A stretch of DNA of 8,006 nucleotides, from NCBI GenBank assembly GCA_945931735.1, contig CAMEPN010000070.1, positions 1 through 8,006 on the forward strand, given 5' to 3'. Numbering within the stretch: position 1 is the first letter of the stretch; every line of letters starts with the position of its first letter. Origin of the DNA: an uncultured Clostridia bacterium (lineage in GTDB: Bacteria > Bacillota > Clostridia > Oscillospirales > Ruminococcaceae). A program made the position numbers and the translations under genes. This document shows, in pieces, positions 1-6,639 of this stretch. The notes under the pieces were generated by a model. It searched no databases. It had not been told where the DNA came from and worked only from the letters and a program-made list of their open reading frames with translations.

Positions 1-2
1 AA

Positions 3-30
3 ATGAATTTTTAAAAATCTGAAAATTCAT
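3..30. repeat. AT-rich inverted repeat upstream of the operon promoter
   Basis: ATGAATTTT (3-11) is matched by its exact reverse complement AAAATTCAT (22-30) across a 10-nt loop, followed by a T-rich stretch. It could be the weak terminator of an unseen upstream gene or an operator. Such short AT palindromes also arise easily by chance in AT-rich DNA, so no function is claimed. A second weak pair, AACAAC (53-58) and GTTGTT (76-81), lies between it and the promoter. Nothing else is recognisable in 1-90. Confidence 0.3.
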
Positions 31-91
31 ATTTTTGTATGAATATTATGAAAACAACAATATTTTCTGCTTATGGTTGTTAAATCTGATA

Positions 92-120
92 TTGACAAAA
101 TCGGATTATTCATTTATAAT
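92..120 (+). promoter_or_regulatory. Consensus sigma-A promoter of the ATP-grasp operon
   Basis: TTGACA at 92-97 and TATAAT at 115-120 are both perfect matches to the housekeeping hexamers, separated by the optimal 17 nt. Transcription is expected to start near 127, giving a leader of about 80 nt before the ATG at 207. The strength of the match suggests high basal initiation, with any control exerted after initiation, possibly through the leader hairpin. Confidence 0.88.
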
Positions 121-145
121 ATAAATATAAAGCAGGAGATCAAAG

Positions 146-186
146 CAAAGGCGCTCGAAAAAAATCGGGTGCCTTTGTCTTTTCTC
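146..186 (+). promoter_or_regulatory. Terminator-like hairpin in the operon leader (possible attenuator)
   Basis: Positions 146-158 pair with 165-177 to give 13 pairs, including two G-T wobbles, closed by a loop of six A. The T-rich run TCTTTTCTC follows at 178-186. It lies about 20 nt downstream of the predicted transcription start and 20 nt before the ribosome binding site of the first gene. It could attenuate transcription, yield a short terminated RNA, or stabilise the 5' end of the mRNA. No alternative antiterminator pairing or leader peptide was found: the AGGAG at 134-138 has no start codon at the right distance. Confidence 0.6.
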
Positions 187-206
187 AAAAAAAGGGAGTG
201 ACAGCT

Positions 207-1556
207 ATGGAGCAGGTTCGGCAGATTGACGAGCTGAAAAACTGGGACGTGCCTATCGCGAACGTCGACGAGATCAACGAGCTTCTAAGACGGTACGGCG
301 TAAAGTTCGGCATCTATAAAAACGGGGTGTTCAAGGAACAGCTTTTCCCGTTTGACCCGATACCGAGGATAATCACCGCGCAGGATTTCGCGGGAATAGA
401 AAAGGGACTTATCCAGCGTGTGGACGCGCTGAATATGTTCATCTACGATATCTACCACGACAAAAAAATAATCGCCGACAAGGTCGTACCCGAGGATTTC
501 GTATATATCTCAAGCGGCTATCTGCCGCAGTGCGAGGGACTGACCCCGCCGAAGAATATTTACAGCCATATTTCGGGAATAGACCTTGTTCTCGGAAAGG
601 ACGGCGAGTGGTATATTCTCGAGGACAATCTCCGCATACCGTCGGGCGCATCATATCCGCTTATCGCGCGCGAGCTGACGAGAGTCGCCTCTCCGAAAGC
701 GTTCACCGATAACCCCATTGTTGACAACCGCAACTATGCGCAGCTTCTGCGCGACACGATGGACAACGTGAACTGCGGAGGAATAAACGCGATACTGACC
801 CCGGGGCGCTACAATGCCGCATATTTTGAGCACAGCTACCTTGCGGAGCTTTCGGGCGCGGCGCTTGTTTCCAACGACGAGCTGTTCGTTGAGAACAATA
901 TTCTCTATCACAAGACCTATTCGGGTGGAAGGACGAAAATAGGCGCGCTTTACCGCAGAATTTCCGACGAGTATCTTGACCCGCTGACGTTTGAAGCGAA
1001 GTCGCTTATCGGCATTCCTAACCTTATGGAGGCGTACCGCTCGGGCAATGTCGCGATAATCAACGCGCCCGGCAACGGCGTTGCGGACGACAAGGGCATC
1101 TACTATTTCGTCCCGAAGATGATAAAATATTACCTCGGCGAAGAACCGATACTTAAAAACGCCCCGACATACCTGCCTTTTTACGAGGAGGACAGGAAAT
1201 ATGTTCTCGACAACATCGGCAAGCTTGTCATCAAGGACGTTGCCGAGGCTGGCGGTTACGGCGTCGTTTTCGGAAGCGACCTTTCCGCAGAGAAGCTGGA
1301 GGAGTTCAAACAGACGATAATCCGCGAACCCCGCAGATTTATCGCGCAGGAGGTAATTGATTTCTGCGACCTGCCGATATTCGAGGGCGGGGAAAAGGTA
1401 ATGAGGAAAGCCGACCTGCGTGCGTTCGTGCTTTCGGGAGAAAAGACGAGGGTATGGGCTTCGGGGCTTACGAGATTTTCCAGAAATCCCGACAGCTTTG
1501 TTGTAAACTCGTCACAGGGAGGAGGATTTAAGGACACATGGGTACTATCTCGATAG
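207..1556 (+). CDS. Circularly permuted ATP-grasp amidoligase (COG2308 family)
   Basis: Predicted cytoplasmic ATP-dependent ligase of the circularly permuted ATP-grasp type; such enzymes activate a carboxylate as acylphosphate and join it to an amine. Counting from ATG 207 (449 aa), the family signature DGEWYILEDNLRIPSGASY spans residues 132-150. A nucleotide-binding segment with K343 and the glycines 349-352 follows, then the acidic/basic pair D403-x-R405. The C-terminus ends in the family motif SSQGGGFKDTWVL. The ATG at 207 is preferred because AGGGAG (193-198) sits 8 nt before it; an in-frame GTG at 198 overlaps that site. Length is normal for the family. It is the first gene of the operon and overlaps the alpha-E gene by 19 bp. 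In many bacteria ATP-grasp, alpha-E and transglutaminase genes travel together, and comparative genomics proposed a peptide-synthesis or peptide-tagging role. The substrate is unknown. Confidence 0.9.
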   Translation: MEQVRQIDELKNWDVPIANVDEINELLRRYGVKFGIYKNGVFKEQLFPFDPIPRIITAQDFAGIEKGLIQRVDALNMFIYDIYHDKKIIADKVVPEDFVYISSGYLPQCEGLTPPKNIYSHISGIDLVLGKDGEWYILEDNLRIPSGASYPLIARELTRVASPKAFTDNPIVDNRNYAQLLRDTMDNVNCGGINAILTPGRYNAAYFEHSYLAELSGAALVSNDELFVENNILYHKTYSGGRTKIGALYRRISDEYLDPLTFEAKSLIGIPNLMEAYRSGNVAIINAPGNGVADDKGIYYFVPKMIKYYLGEEPILKNAPTYLPFYEEDRKYVLDNIGKLVIKDVAEAGGYGVVFGSDLSAEKLEEFKQTIIREPRRFIAQEVIDFCDLPIFEGGEKVMRKADLRAFVLSGEKTRVWASGLTRFSRNPDSFVVNSSQGGGFKDTWVLSR

Positions 1557-2254
1557 AACACGGCGACCGCCTTTTCTGGCTGGGACGCTATACCGAAAGG
1601 GCATACACCACCTTAAAGGCGCTGGAGAAGCTTTACGACAGAGCAATCGACAGCAGCCCCGATGAATATAAGAAGTATCTCGCCGCATTCGGGCTTAGCG
1701 ACAGCTACGGCGGCAAGGAGGAGTTCTTCCGCAGCTTCATTTTTGACAAGGACAACCCAAGCTCCGTTGCGGCGAGCCTTGTCAGAGCATACGACAACGG
1801 TATCGTGCTGCGCGAGGAGATCTCCACAGAAGCGCTGTCTTTCCTGCAAATGGCAATGGACAGGCTGGAAAGCACCAAGCATTCCTCTCAGGCGCTTTGC
1901 CTTTCGCTGCTGCCGCTGGAGGATATCATGTTCGGCTTCTGGGGCTGCGTAGGCGAGTATGTTTACGACGAGGAGATAAGAACGATAATCGAATGCGGGA
2001 AATACGTCGAGCGGCTCGACCTCTATTTCCGCCTGAAATATCCGTTCTCCGCGATCGAGAGGGAGTTCGGGCGGCTTTGCGCGAGCCTGCGTAATGTCCC
2101 GAAGAACACGCCTTACCGCTATAACACAAAGCAGCTATGCACCCTTGTCGAGGTCGTCGGCTTGGGCGAGGGCTATACCTCGGGCAGCGGGGAAGCAATA
2201 TCCGCCCTCGGAAGGCTTTTCGAGCCTGTCAGAAGAAGCGTAATGGCGGGCTGA
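1538..2254 (+). CDS. Alpha-E domain protein (COG2307/DUF403), short form
   Basis: An all-helical alpha-E protein of 238 aa, the usual partner of the upstream ATP-grasp enzyme. The N-terminal motif DRLFWLGRYTERA at residues 10-22 is the family hallmark. A central segment (about 90-125) and later charged helices (about 145-175) also fit. No membrane segment or signal peptide is visible, so it should act in the cytoplasm, probably in a complex with the ligase. Its biochemical role is not established. The start at 1538 lies inside the end of the ligase gene, with GGGAGGAGG (1518-1526) as ribosome binding site, which suggests translational coupling. Typical members are roughly 300 aa or longer, so this copy is noticeably short. 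The reading frame is intact and the gene ends cleanly 38 bp before the next one, so this looks like a compact variant rather than a broken gene. Confidence 0.85.
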   Translation: MGTISIEHGDRLFWLGRYTERAYTTLKALEKLYDRAIDSSPDEYKKYLAAFGLSDSYGGKEEFFRSFIFDKDNPSSVAASLVRAYDNGIVLREEISTEALSFLQMAMDRLESTKHSSQALCLSLLPLEDIMFGFWGCVGEYVYDEEIRTIIECGKYVERLDLYFRLKYPFSAIEREFGRLCASLRNVPKNTPYRYNTKQLCTLVEVVGLGEGYTSGSGEAISALGRLFEPVRRSVMAG

Positions 2255-2292
2255 GCGCAATATAAAGGTATACAGAAAGAAGTGAACAGAAC

Positions 2293-3078
2293 GTGAAAAA
2301 GCTGAATTTCACCTTTTCCACTAAGCTTACATTTGATAACTATGTCCACGACCACTCGATAGCGCTGCGGTGTATTCCGCCGCAGACAGAAACGCAGCGG
2401 ATACTGTCCTGCGAGCTTGACATCTCTCCGCTGGTTTCAACCGAGCGAACTGTCGACGCATTCGGAAACTGCGTTACTTCGGGCTATCTTAAGAAGGAGC
2501 ACCGTTTCCTTGATTTTGAGGTCAGGGGTCAGGCGGAGATTGACAGCACGAAGCTGCGGAGTGATTTCATGCCGTGCTATCGGTATCAGTCCCCGCTGAC
2601 CAAGCCGGGCGACGGTATCAAGGCGTTTTATGAGAGCATTAAGGGCGAATGCAGCGGAAGCACGCCCGACGAGCGCGCTGCGTTCTTTTCGGACAGGTTG
2701 TACAGCGAGATGAGCTATGTTAGGGACAGCACGACGATAGACACCACCGCCGAGGAAGCTTTCGCGCAGAAAAAGGGCGTCTGTCAGGATTACACGCATA
2801 TCCTGCTGTCGCTGCTGCGCGCGGACGGAATACCCTGCCGATATATCGCGGGGCTGTCGAATTGCGACGGCGAAACGCATAGCTGGGCGGAATACTGGAC
2901 GGAGGACGGCTGGCGCGGGATAGACCCGACGAACAACTGCCTTACCAATGATTATTACCTCGTTTTGGCGCAGGGCAGAGATTACAGCGACTGCGCGATA
3001 GACCGCGGGGTAATGCTGGGAGCATACACAAGACAAATGCAGCTCATCGCTTCAAATCTGTCCGAGGAAGCGTATTGA
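2293..3078 (+). CDS. Transglutaminase-like cysteine enzyme (COG1305 family)
   Basis: A 261-aa protein with the bacterial transglutaminase-like N-terminal beta domain (about residues 5-100) and a papain-fold core. The catalytic triad is visible: C164 in GVCQDYTHI, H196 in THSWAEYW, and D211 in GIDPTNN. Members act as peptidases, amidases or acyl transferases on amide bonds. There is no signal peptide or membrane segment, so it shares the cytoplasm with the ligase it accompanies. The GTG start at 2293 is chosen because the N-terminal beta domain begins right after it and no ATG lies near. The upstream purine run AAAGAAGTG (2275-2284 region) is only a moderate ribosome binding site. It lies 38 bp after the alpha-E gene and 29 bp before the first M14 gene. 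It probably cleaves or transfers the product of the ligase, but the actual reaction is unknown. Confidence 0.88.
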   Translation: MKKLNFTFSTKLTFDNYVHDHSIALRCIPPQTETQRILSCELDISPLVSTERTVDAFGNCVTSGYLKKEHRFLDFEVRGQAEIDSTKLRSDFMPCYRYQSPLTKPGDGIKAFYESIKGECSGSTPDERAAFFSDRLYSEMSYVRDSTTIDTTAEEAFAQKKGVCQDYTHILLSLLRADGIPCRYIAGLSNCDGETHSWAEYWTEDGWRGIDPTNNCLTNDYYLVLAQGRDYSDCAIDRGVMLGAYTRQMQLIASNLSEEAY

Positions 3079-3107
3079 TAAAAAAGGGAAAAGCGGGAGG
3101 AAAAATA

Positions 3108-4058
3108 ATGGTCAAAACAGTAACGCAGGCTGCGCTTGCGGTAAATGAAAAGCTGACTATCCGTAAAAATCGGATAAAGAACGGAACAGGAAAAAAGAGG
3201 CTCTGCCTTGTTACGGGAATACACGGCGACGAGCTTGAGGGGCAGTATCTTGCATATCTCGTCGGGAAACGTCTGAACGACGAGATAGGCTGCCTTAACG
3301 GAACGGTCGACATTTATCCTGCGATGAACCCGCTCGGGATAGATTCCATTACGCGCGGGATACCCAAGTTCGACCTTGATATGAACAGGATATTCCCCGG
3401 CAGCCGCGACGGCACGCTTATGGAATCGGTCTGCGCGGCGGTCGTTGACGACATCAACGGCGCGGATATCTGCGTGGATGTTCATTCGAGCAATATATAT
3501 CTAAAGGAGCTTCCGCAGATAAGGATAAGCGTCCCGACTGCGCATACTCTTATTCCTTACGCAAAAATGATGAACGTGGACTTTATCTGGGTCCACGACG
3601 CTGCGACTGTCCTTGAGTCAACTCTGGCACATACGCTTAACAGCCGCGGCACAAAGACCCTTGTCGTTGAGATGGGCGTCGGTATGCGTATCACCGAGGA
3701 ATACTGCCACCAGCTCTGCGAGGGCGTGTTTAATCTTTTAAAGGAGCTTGATATGTGGAGCGGCGCGGTGCAGCCCGTCAGAGAGCCTATCGTATCGCTC
3801 AACCGCTCGGTCGGATTTGTAAACTCCGACGCGGCGGGGATATTTGTGCCGTGCCGGAGGTTCGGCGACCATGTTAAGAAAGGCGAGCATATCGGCGACG
3901 TGCTCGACCCGCTAACAAGCACCGTTTCCGCGCAGATAAACGCCGTATGCGACGGCATGATATTCACGCTTCGGGAATACCCGATAGTGTTCGGCGGATC
4001 GCTGCTCGCGCGCATACTCCAGCCCGAGGATAACGGAAAGGAGGGCGGTGCGCTGTGA
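3108..4058 (+). CDS. M14-type zinc deacylase, AstE/AspA (aspartoacylase-like) family, intact active site
   Basis: A 316-aa metallo-hydrolase of the succinylglutamate desuccinylase/aspartoacylase family, which hydrolyses amide bonds of N-acyl amino acids or related compounds. Zinc ligands are H39 and E42 in GIHGDE and H126 in DVHSS. The substrate-binding pair N93-R94 lies in DLDMNRIFPG, and the catalytic glutamate is E188 in LVVEMG. The C-terminal part (about 240-310) is the small beta domain usual for the family. All key residues are present, so it should be active. ATG 3108 is preferred because GGGAGG (3095-3100) sits 7 nt upstream. An in-frame TTG at 3075, overlapping the transglutaminase stop, would add 11 residues that look like untranslated spacer. 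The stop overlaps the start of its paralogue in GTGA. The position in a ligase operon suggests it trims or reverses an amide product; the specific substrate cannot be read from sequence. Confidence 0.88.
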   Translation: MVKTVTQAALAVNEKLTIRKNRIKNGTGKKRLCLVTGIHGDELEGQYLAYLVGKRLNDEIGCLNGTVDIYPAMNPLGIDSITRGIPKFDLDMNRIFPGSRDGTLMESVCAAVVDDINGADICVDVHSSNIYLKELPQIRISVPTAHTLIPYAKMMNVDFIWVHDAATVLESTLAHTLNSRGTKTLVVEMGVGMRITEEYCHQLCEGVFNLLKELDMWSGAVQPVREPIVSLNRSVGFVNSDAAGIFVPCRRFGDHVKKGEHIGDVLDPLTSTVSAQINAVCDGMIFTLREYPIVFGGSLLARILQPEDNGKEGGAL

Positions 4059-4987
4059 AAAGAGAGATACTTTATACGATAAAATCCCCGTACAGAGAGC
4101 CGATGGACATTGTGGGCTTCTGCTTCGGAGGCGGCAGCAGGTCGATCGCGGTGGTCGGGGCGATGCGCGGCAACGAGGTGCAGCAGATGTACGTCTGCGC
4201 GCGGCTCGTAAAGGAGCTTGAAAAGCTCGAGAAGCGGCACGCAATAGCCGACGGAAAGGAAATACTTGTCATTCCGTGCGTGAATTACTATTCCATGAAT
4301 ATCGGCAAGCGCTTCTGGACAATGGACAACACGGATATCAACCGAATGTTCCCGGGCTACGACCTCGGCGAAACCACCCAGCGCATTGCGGACGGGGTTT
4401 TCTCGAATGTCAAGGACTACGAATACGGCATACAAATGGCGAGCTTTTATCAGCAGGGTGATTTCCTGCCCCATGTAAAGATGATGAAAACCGACTTTGC
4501 CGAGCCTGAGCTGATGTGTAAATTCGGCATGAGATACGGAATACTGCGCACTCCGCGCCCGTATGACACGACAACGCTGAACTTCAACTGGCAGATATGG
4601 GAAACAAAGGCGTTTTCGCTTTACACCAACGCGACGGACTTTATCGACGACTCCTCCGCGGAGGACGCGGTGACAGCTATTCTGCGCTTTATGAGCAGCG
4701 TCGGGATAATAAAAGGAAAGATACGTCCCGGCTACTGCACTGAGATAATCCACGAAAACGGGACGGAGCAGATACGCAGCGATGCCGCAGGAATTTTCCG
4801 CAGCATGACTCACGTCGGCGCGCACGTTGAGGAAAACGATATTCTCGGCAGGATAATAGACCCGCTTGACTGCTCCGAAAAATCAATTATCCGCGCGGAG
4901 CATTCGGGAGAGGTGTTCTTTGAGTACAACAAGCCGCTAATCGACGAAAGCACTATCTGCTTTAAGATAATCAAGGATACAAAATGA
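4055..4987 (+). CDS. M14/AstE-AspA paralogue with a degenerate active site (probable pseudoenzyme)
   Basis: A 310-aa relative of the preceding protein with the same fold order. AMRGNE (36-41) stands where GIHGDE should be, so the first zinc histidine is R38; E41 remains. The substrate-binding NR is kept (N96-R97 in NTDINRMFPG). The segment aligned with DVHSS reads IQMAS (126-130), without histidine. The segment aligned with the catalytic LVVEMG reads FSLYTN (187-192), with Y190 in place of glutamate. The C-terminal beta domain (about 235-308) is preserved and again begins with SDAAGIF, as in the partner. The reading frame is clean and translation is coupled to the partner (GTGA overlap, AGGAGG at 4039-4044), so it is kept for a function. 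Likely roles are non-catalytic partner, regulator or substrate-binding subunit; a different chemistry or metal site cannot be excluded. It is the last gene before the terminator. Confidence 0.82.
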   Translation: MKREILYTIKSPYREPMDIVGFCFGGGSRSIAVVGAMRGNEVQQMYVCARLVKELEKLEKRHAIADGKEILVIPCVNYYSMNIGKRFWTMDNTDINRMFPGYDLGETTQRIADGVFSNVKDYEYGIQMASFYQQGDFLPHVKMMKTDFAEPELMCKFGMRYGILRTPRPYDTTTLNFNWQIWETKAFSLYTNATDFIDDSSAEDAVTAILRFMSSVGIIKGKIRPGYCTEIIHENGTEQIRSDAAGIFRSMTHVGAHVEENDILGRIIDPLDCSEKSIIRAEHSGEVFFEYNKPLIDESTICFKIIKDTK

Positions 4988-4999
4988 TATTAATATATT

Positions 5000-5034
5000 G
5001 GGCGGCACTGCTGAATGACGGCGCCGCCCTTTTT
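5000..5034 (+). terminator. Rho-independent terminator of the five-gene operon
   Basis: GGGCGGC (5000-5006) pairs perfectly with GCCGCCC (5023-5029), followed directly by TTTTT (5030-5034). It begins 13 nt after the stop codon of the second M14 gene. The T-run abuts the first TTTGTTGTCC repeat of the next promoter, so the two transcription units are packed tightly. Confidence 0.9.
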
Positions 5035-5067
5035 GTTGTCCATTTGTTGTCCTTTGTGTGGTATTAT
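5032..5067 (+). promoter_or_regulatory. Activator-type promoter of the CNB gene: tandem TTTGTTGTCC repeats plus -10
   Basis: Two perfect copies of TTTGTTGTCC lie at 5032-5041 and 5043-5052 (11-bp pitch). A -10-like TATTAT follows at 5062-5067, exactly 9 nt after the second copy. A looser third copy (TTTGTGTGG, 5053-5061) fills the gap. The place where a -35 box should be (5039-5044) reads TCCATT, so the promoter probably needs an activator. The same element with identical spacing precedes the kinase gene at 6640-6675. Transcription would start near 5074, about 60 nt before the ATG. Confidence 0.75.
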
Positions 5068-5134
5068 TTACATAGACAGCTTTTGGAAAATTGGCAGAAG
5101 TCTAAGCTCTGCCCGAGATTTTGAGGTGCCAACA

Positions 5135-5632
5135 ATGGAAAACAAGCCTTTGATGAGAGTGTACGAGGAAGACGAAATAATAATGCGTGAGGGCGAAAGC
5201 TACGGCGAGATGTATAAAATCATCTCGGGAAGCGCGGCGCTGTATCTTGACTACGGCGGCGCGGACGAGTACCTTATCGGCGTTATTTCCGCGGGGAAAT
5301 GCTTCGGAGAGGTATCTCTCCTTGCGGGCAGACCCGAGCAGTATACGGTCGTTGCCGTTGACCGCGTTATGGTCATGGCAATAAGGGAAGAGCAGTTCGA
5401 GGGCTTTATAAAGGACAATCTGCACAATACGATCGACATCATGAAAAACATGGCTGACAGGATAGTTATGCTTAACAAGAACCTCGGACTTATTGCGGAC
5501 GAGCTGTACGAAAGCTATAAAGACGGGGAGAACAAAAACAGCGTTACCGGTCATTCAGATATTTCCGAGAAAATCAAGATGTATCGTATAATGTGTCTGA
5601 CCGGGCAGAATGATTTTTTAGGCAAGGTATGA
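5135..5632 (+). CDS. Small cyclic-nucleotide-binding-fold protein without a DNA-binding domain
   Basis: A 165-aa protein whose residues about 8-115 form a cNMP-binding beta-roll. Recognisable parts are IIMREGESYGEMYKIISG, the glycine-rich turn, and FGEVSLLAGRPEQYTVVA, which corresponds to the phosphate-binding cassette. The cassette keeps FGE, but the position normally held by the phosphate-binding arginine (PRxA) reads PEQY, so classical cAMP binding is doubtful. After the C-helix (about 115-150) there is only a short polar tail and no helix-turn-helix, so it is not a CRP-type regulator by itself. ATG 5135 is chosen because GAGG (5123-5126) sits 8 nt upstream; an in-frame ATG at 5015 lies inside the previous terminator. 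It may be a signalling adaptor under the same control as the histidine kinase. Its ligand and partner are unknown. Confidence 0.8.
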   Translation: MENKPLMRVYEEDEIIMREGESYGEMYKIISGSAALYLDYGGADEYLIGVISAGKCFGEVSLLAGRPEQYTVVAVDRVMVMAIREEQFEGFIKDNLHNTIDIMKNMADRIVMLNKNLGLIADELYESYKDGENKNSVTGHSDISEKIKMYRIMCLTGQNDFLGKV

Positions 5633-5680
5633 CGTTTTCGTAAGACAATAATGAGCAGGCTTTAATGTTGACATACGAAA

Positions 5681-5711
5681 AAATGGGACGAATTGAACAT
5701 TCGTCCCATTT
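5681..5711 (-). terminator. Terminator hairpin between convergent CNB and response regulator genes
   Basis: AAATGGGACGAAT (5681-5693) pairs perfectly with ATTCGTCCCATTT (5699-5711) over a 5-nt loop. On the - strand the hairpin is followed by a run of T (the A-run 5678-5683 on the + strand), an ideal terminator for the response regulator. On the + strand the tail is only TTTGATAT, so it may also stop CNB transcription, less strongly. An outer inverted pair TTTTCGTA (5635-5642) and TACGAAAA (5674-5681) flanks it on the CNB side. Confidence 0.85.
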
Positions 5712-5727
5712 GATATGTATTTAGGGT

Positions 5728-6543
5728 TTAACCTATACCCGCATATTTTCCTGTCGTAAACTCTGCCCATGAGTAGTTTGCCATATATTCCCCGTGGAAG
5801 GAGTTTATCGCAGGAACATTCATGTTTTCATAGTCGTAGGCGTCGCATTTTATTTTCGACACGTCTATCGCAATGTGGTTCCAGCTTTTTATCAGAATAT
5901 CGCCTATCCCCGCCGAATTGAGCGTTTTTCTGAGAGAAGCGACGATGGTCGTTGTCATGTTTTTGACATTCACGTCGTAGAGAACGTCCTCCCACAAAAT
6001 CGCCGCGATCTGTTTTGTTGTAACGGAAGCGCCGTGCCTGTCCACAAGAAATGCGAGCAGCTCCTTGGATTTTTCGCGCTCAAATGTGAGCATCTTCCCG
6101 TTTACGAAAACCTCGAAGTTACCGAATGTCTGCACTCTGACTTCATTTGCGGAGGGGGACGGCTCGGCGCGCCATCCCGTTTCTATTTCATTTACGACGC
6201 GGCGAATGTCCTCGGCGCGCACCGGTTTCAGAAGATATCCCTTTGCAAACACTCCGAAAGCGTCAAAGGCATATTCGCTGTAAGCCGTGCAGAAAATAAT
6301 GGTCAATTTCGGGAATTGCTCCTTAAGCTGTCTTGCAAGCTCAAGACCGCTCATTCCGCTCATCTGTATATCAAGGAATGCATACGAAAGCTGCTCTCCG
6401 CTGATGTTAAGGGCTTTAACCCATTCCATCGCCGCGGAAGGCTTTCTTTCGCTGTGGATAGTGTCGTCGGGGAATACCGTCTTTAGTTCGTTTGCAAGCG
6501 ACTCCAGCGCAGGTCGCTCGTCGTCTACCGCCAATATGTACAT
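5728..6543 (-). CDS. Response regulator: receiver domain plus SARP-like winged helix
   Basis: A 271-aa two-component regulator. The receiver domain (1-120) has the acidic pocket D7/D8, phosphoacceptor D58 in FLDIQMSG, T86 and K106 (KP), all intact. After a short linker, residues about 135-232 form an OmpR/SARP-type winged helix (VRVQTFGNFEVFVNG, then LLAFLVDRHGASVTTKQIAAILWED). The tail HGEYMANYSWAEF resembles the first helix of the bacterial transcriptional activator (BTAD) domain, the rest of which is absent. This is the architecture of SARP-family response regulators (COG3947-like), which bind direct heptamer repeats at 11-bp pitch just upstream of -10 boxes. The start at 6543 is fixed by an in-frame stop two codons upstream; the ribosome binding site (GGAA) is weak. 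It is divergent from the kinase gene at 6718, its likely partner. Confidence 0.88.
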   Translation of the reverse strand: MYILAVDDERPALESLANELKTVFPDDTIHSERKPSAAMEWVKALNISGEQLSYAFLDIQMSGMSGLELARQLKEQFPKLTIIFCTAYSEYAFDAFGVFAKGYLLKPVRAEDIRRVVNEIETGWRAEPSPSANEVRVQTFGNFEVFVNGKMLTFEREKSKELLAFLVDRHGASVTTKQIAAILWEDVLYDVNVKNMTTTIVASLRKTLNSAGIGDILIKSWNHIAIDVSKIKCDAYDYENMNVPAINSFHGEYMANYSWAEFTTGKYAGIG

Positions 6544-6579
6544 TGTTCATCATTCCGTTTCGTTTATATAATTAATAAT

Positions 6580-6608
6580 ATTATAGCAGAAAAGAGCAGC
6601 ATTGTCAA
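6580..6608 (-). promoter_or_regulatory. Consensus promoter of the response regulator gene (extended -10)
   Basis: On the - strand, TTGACA (6608-6603) is followed after exactly 17 nt by TATAAT (6585-6580), preceded by TGC, giving the extended -10 form TGCTATAAT. Transcription should start near 6573, about 30 nt before the ATG at 6543. The TTTGTTGTCC repeats that serve the kinase gene lie more than 30 bp upstream of this -35 box, so the regulator is probably made constitutively. Confidence 0.87.
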
Positions 6609-6639
6609 TTTTTTATCGAAAAAATGTAGAAAATGCTCA

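Noticed and set aside
2437..3036. 199-aa open frame on the - strand
   Set aside because: It is a shadow of the transglutaminase-like gene, with no motif and no plausible start signal.
3075..3107. TTG start for the first M14 gene overlapping the transglutaminase stop
   Set aside because: The added residues are lysine- and glycine-rich spacer containing the ribosome binding site of ATG 3108, which fits better.
3557..4825. 422-aa open frame on the - strand
   Set aside because: It is antisense to the two M14 genes, which carry clear family motifs. It has no ribosome binding site or recognisable domain, and its existence follows from the codon bias of the + strand genes.
5032..5052. TTTGTTGTCC copies as a CRISPR array or transposon end
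   Set aside because: Only two copies occur at each site, with 1-nt spacing and fixed distance to a -10 box, which fits a transcription factor operator. There is no target-site duplication, transposase or spacer diversity.
5015..5134. 40-residue N-terminal extension of the CNB protein from ATG 5015
   Set aside because: The ATG lies in the loop of the preceding terminator and upstream of the predicted promoter. The ATG at 5135 has a good ribosome binding site and starts at the domain boundary.
5668..5696. TTGACA at 5668-5673 as a promoter between the convergent genes
   Set aside because: No -10 box follows at the proper distance (5691-5696 reads AATTGA) and the hairpin terminator lies immediately downstream.
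5794..6486. 230-aa open frame on the + strand
   Set aside because: It is the mirror of the response regulator, which has complete receiver and winged-helix motifs and its own consensus promoter and terminator.
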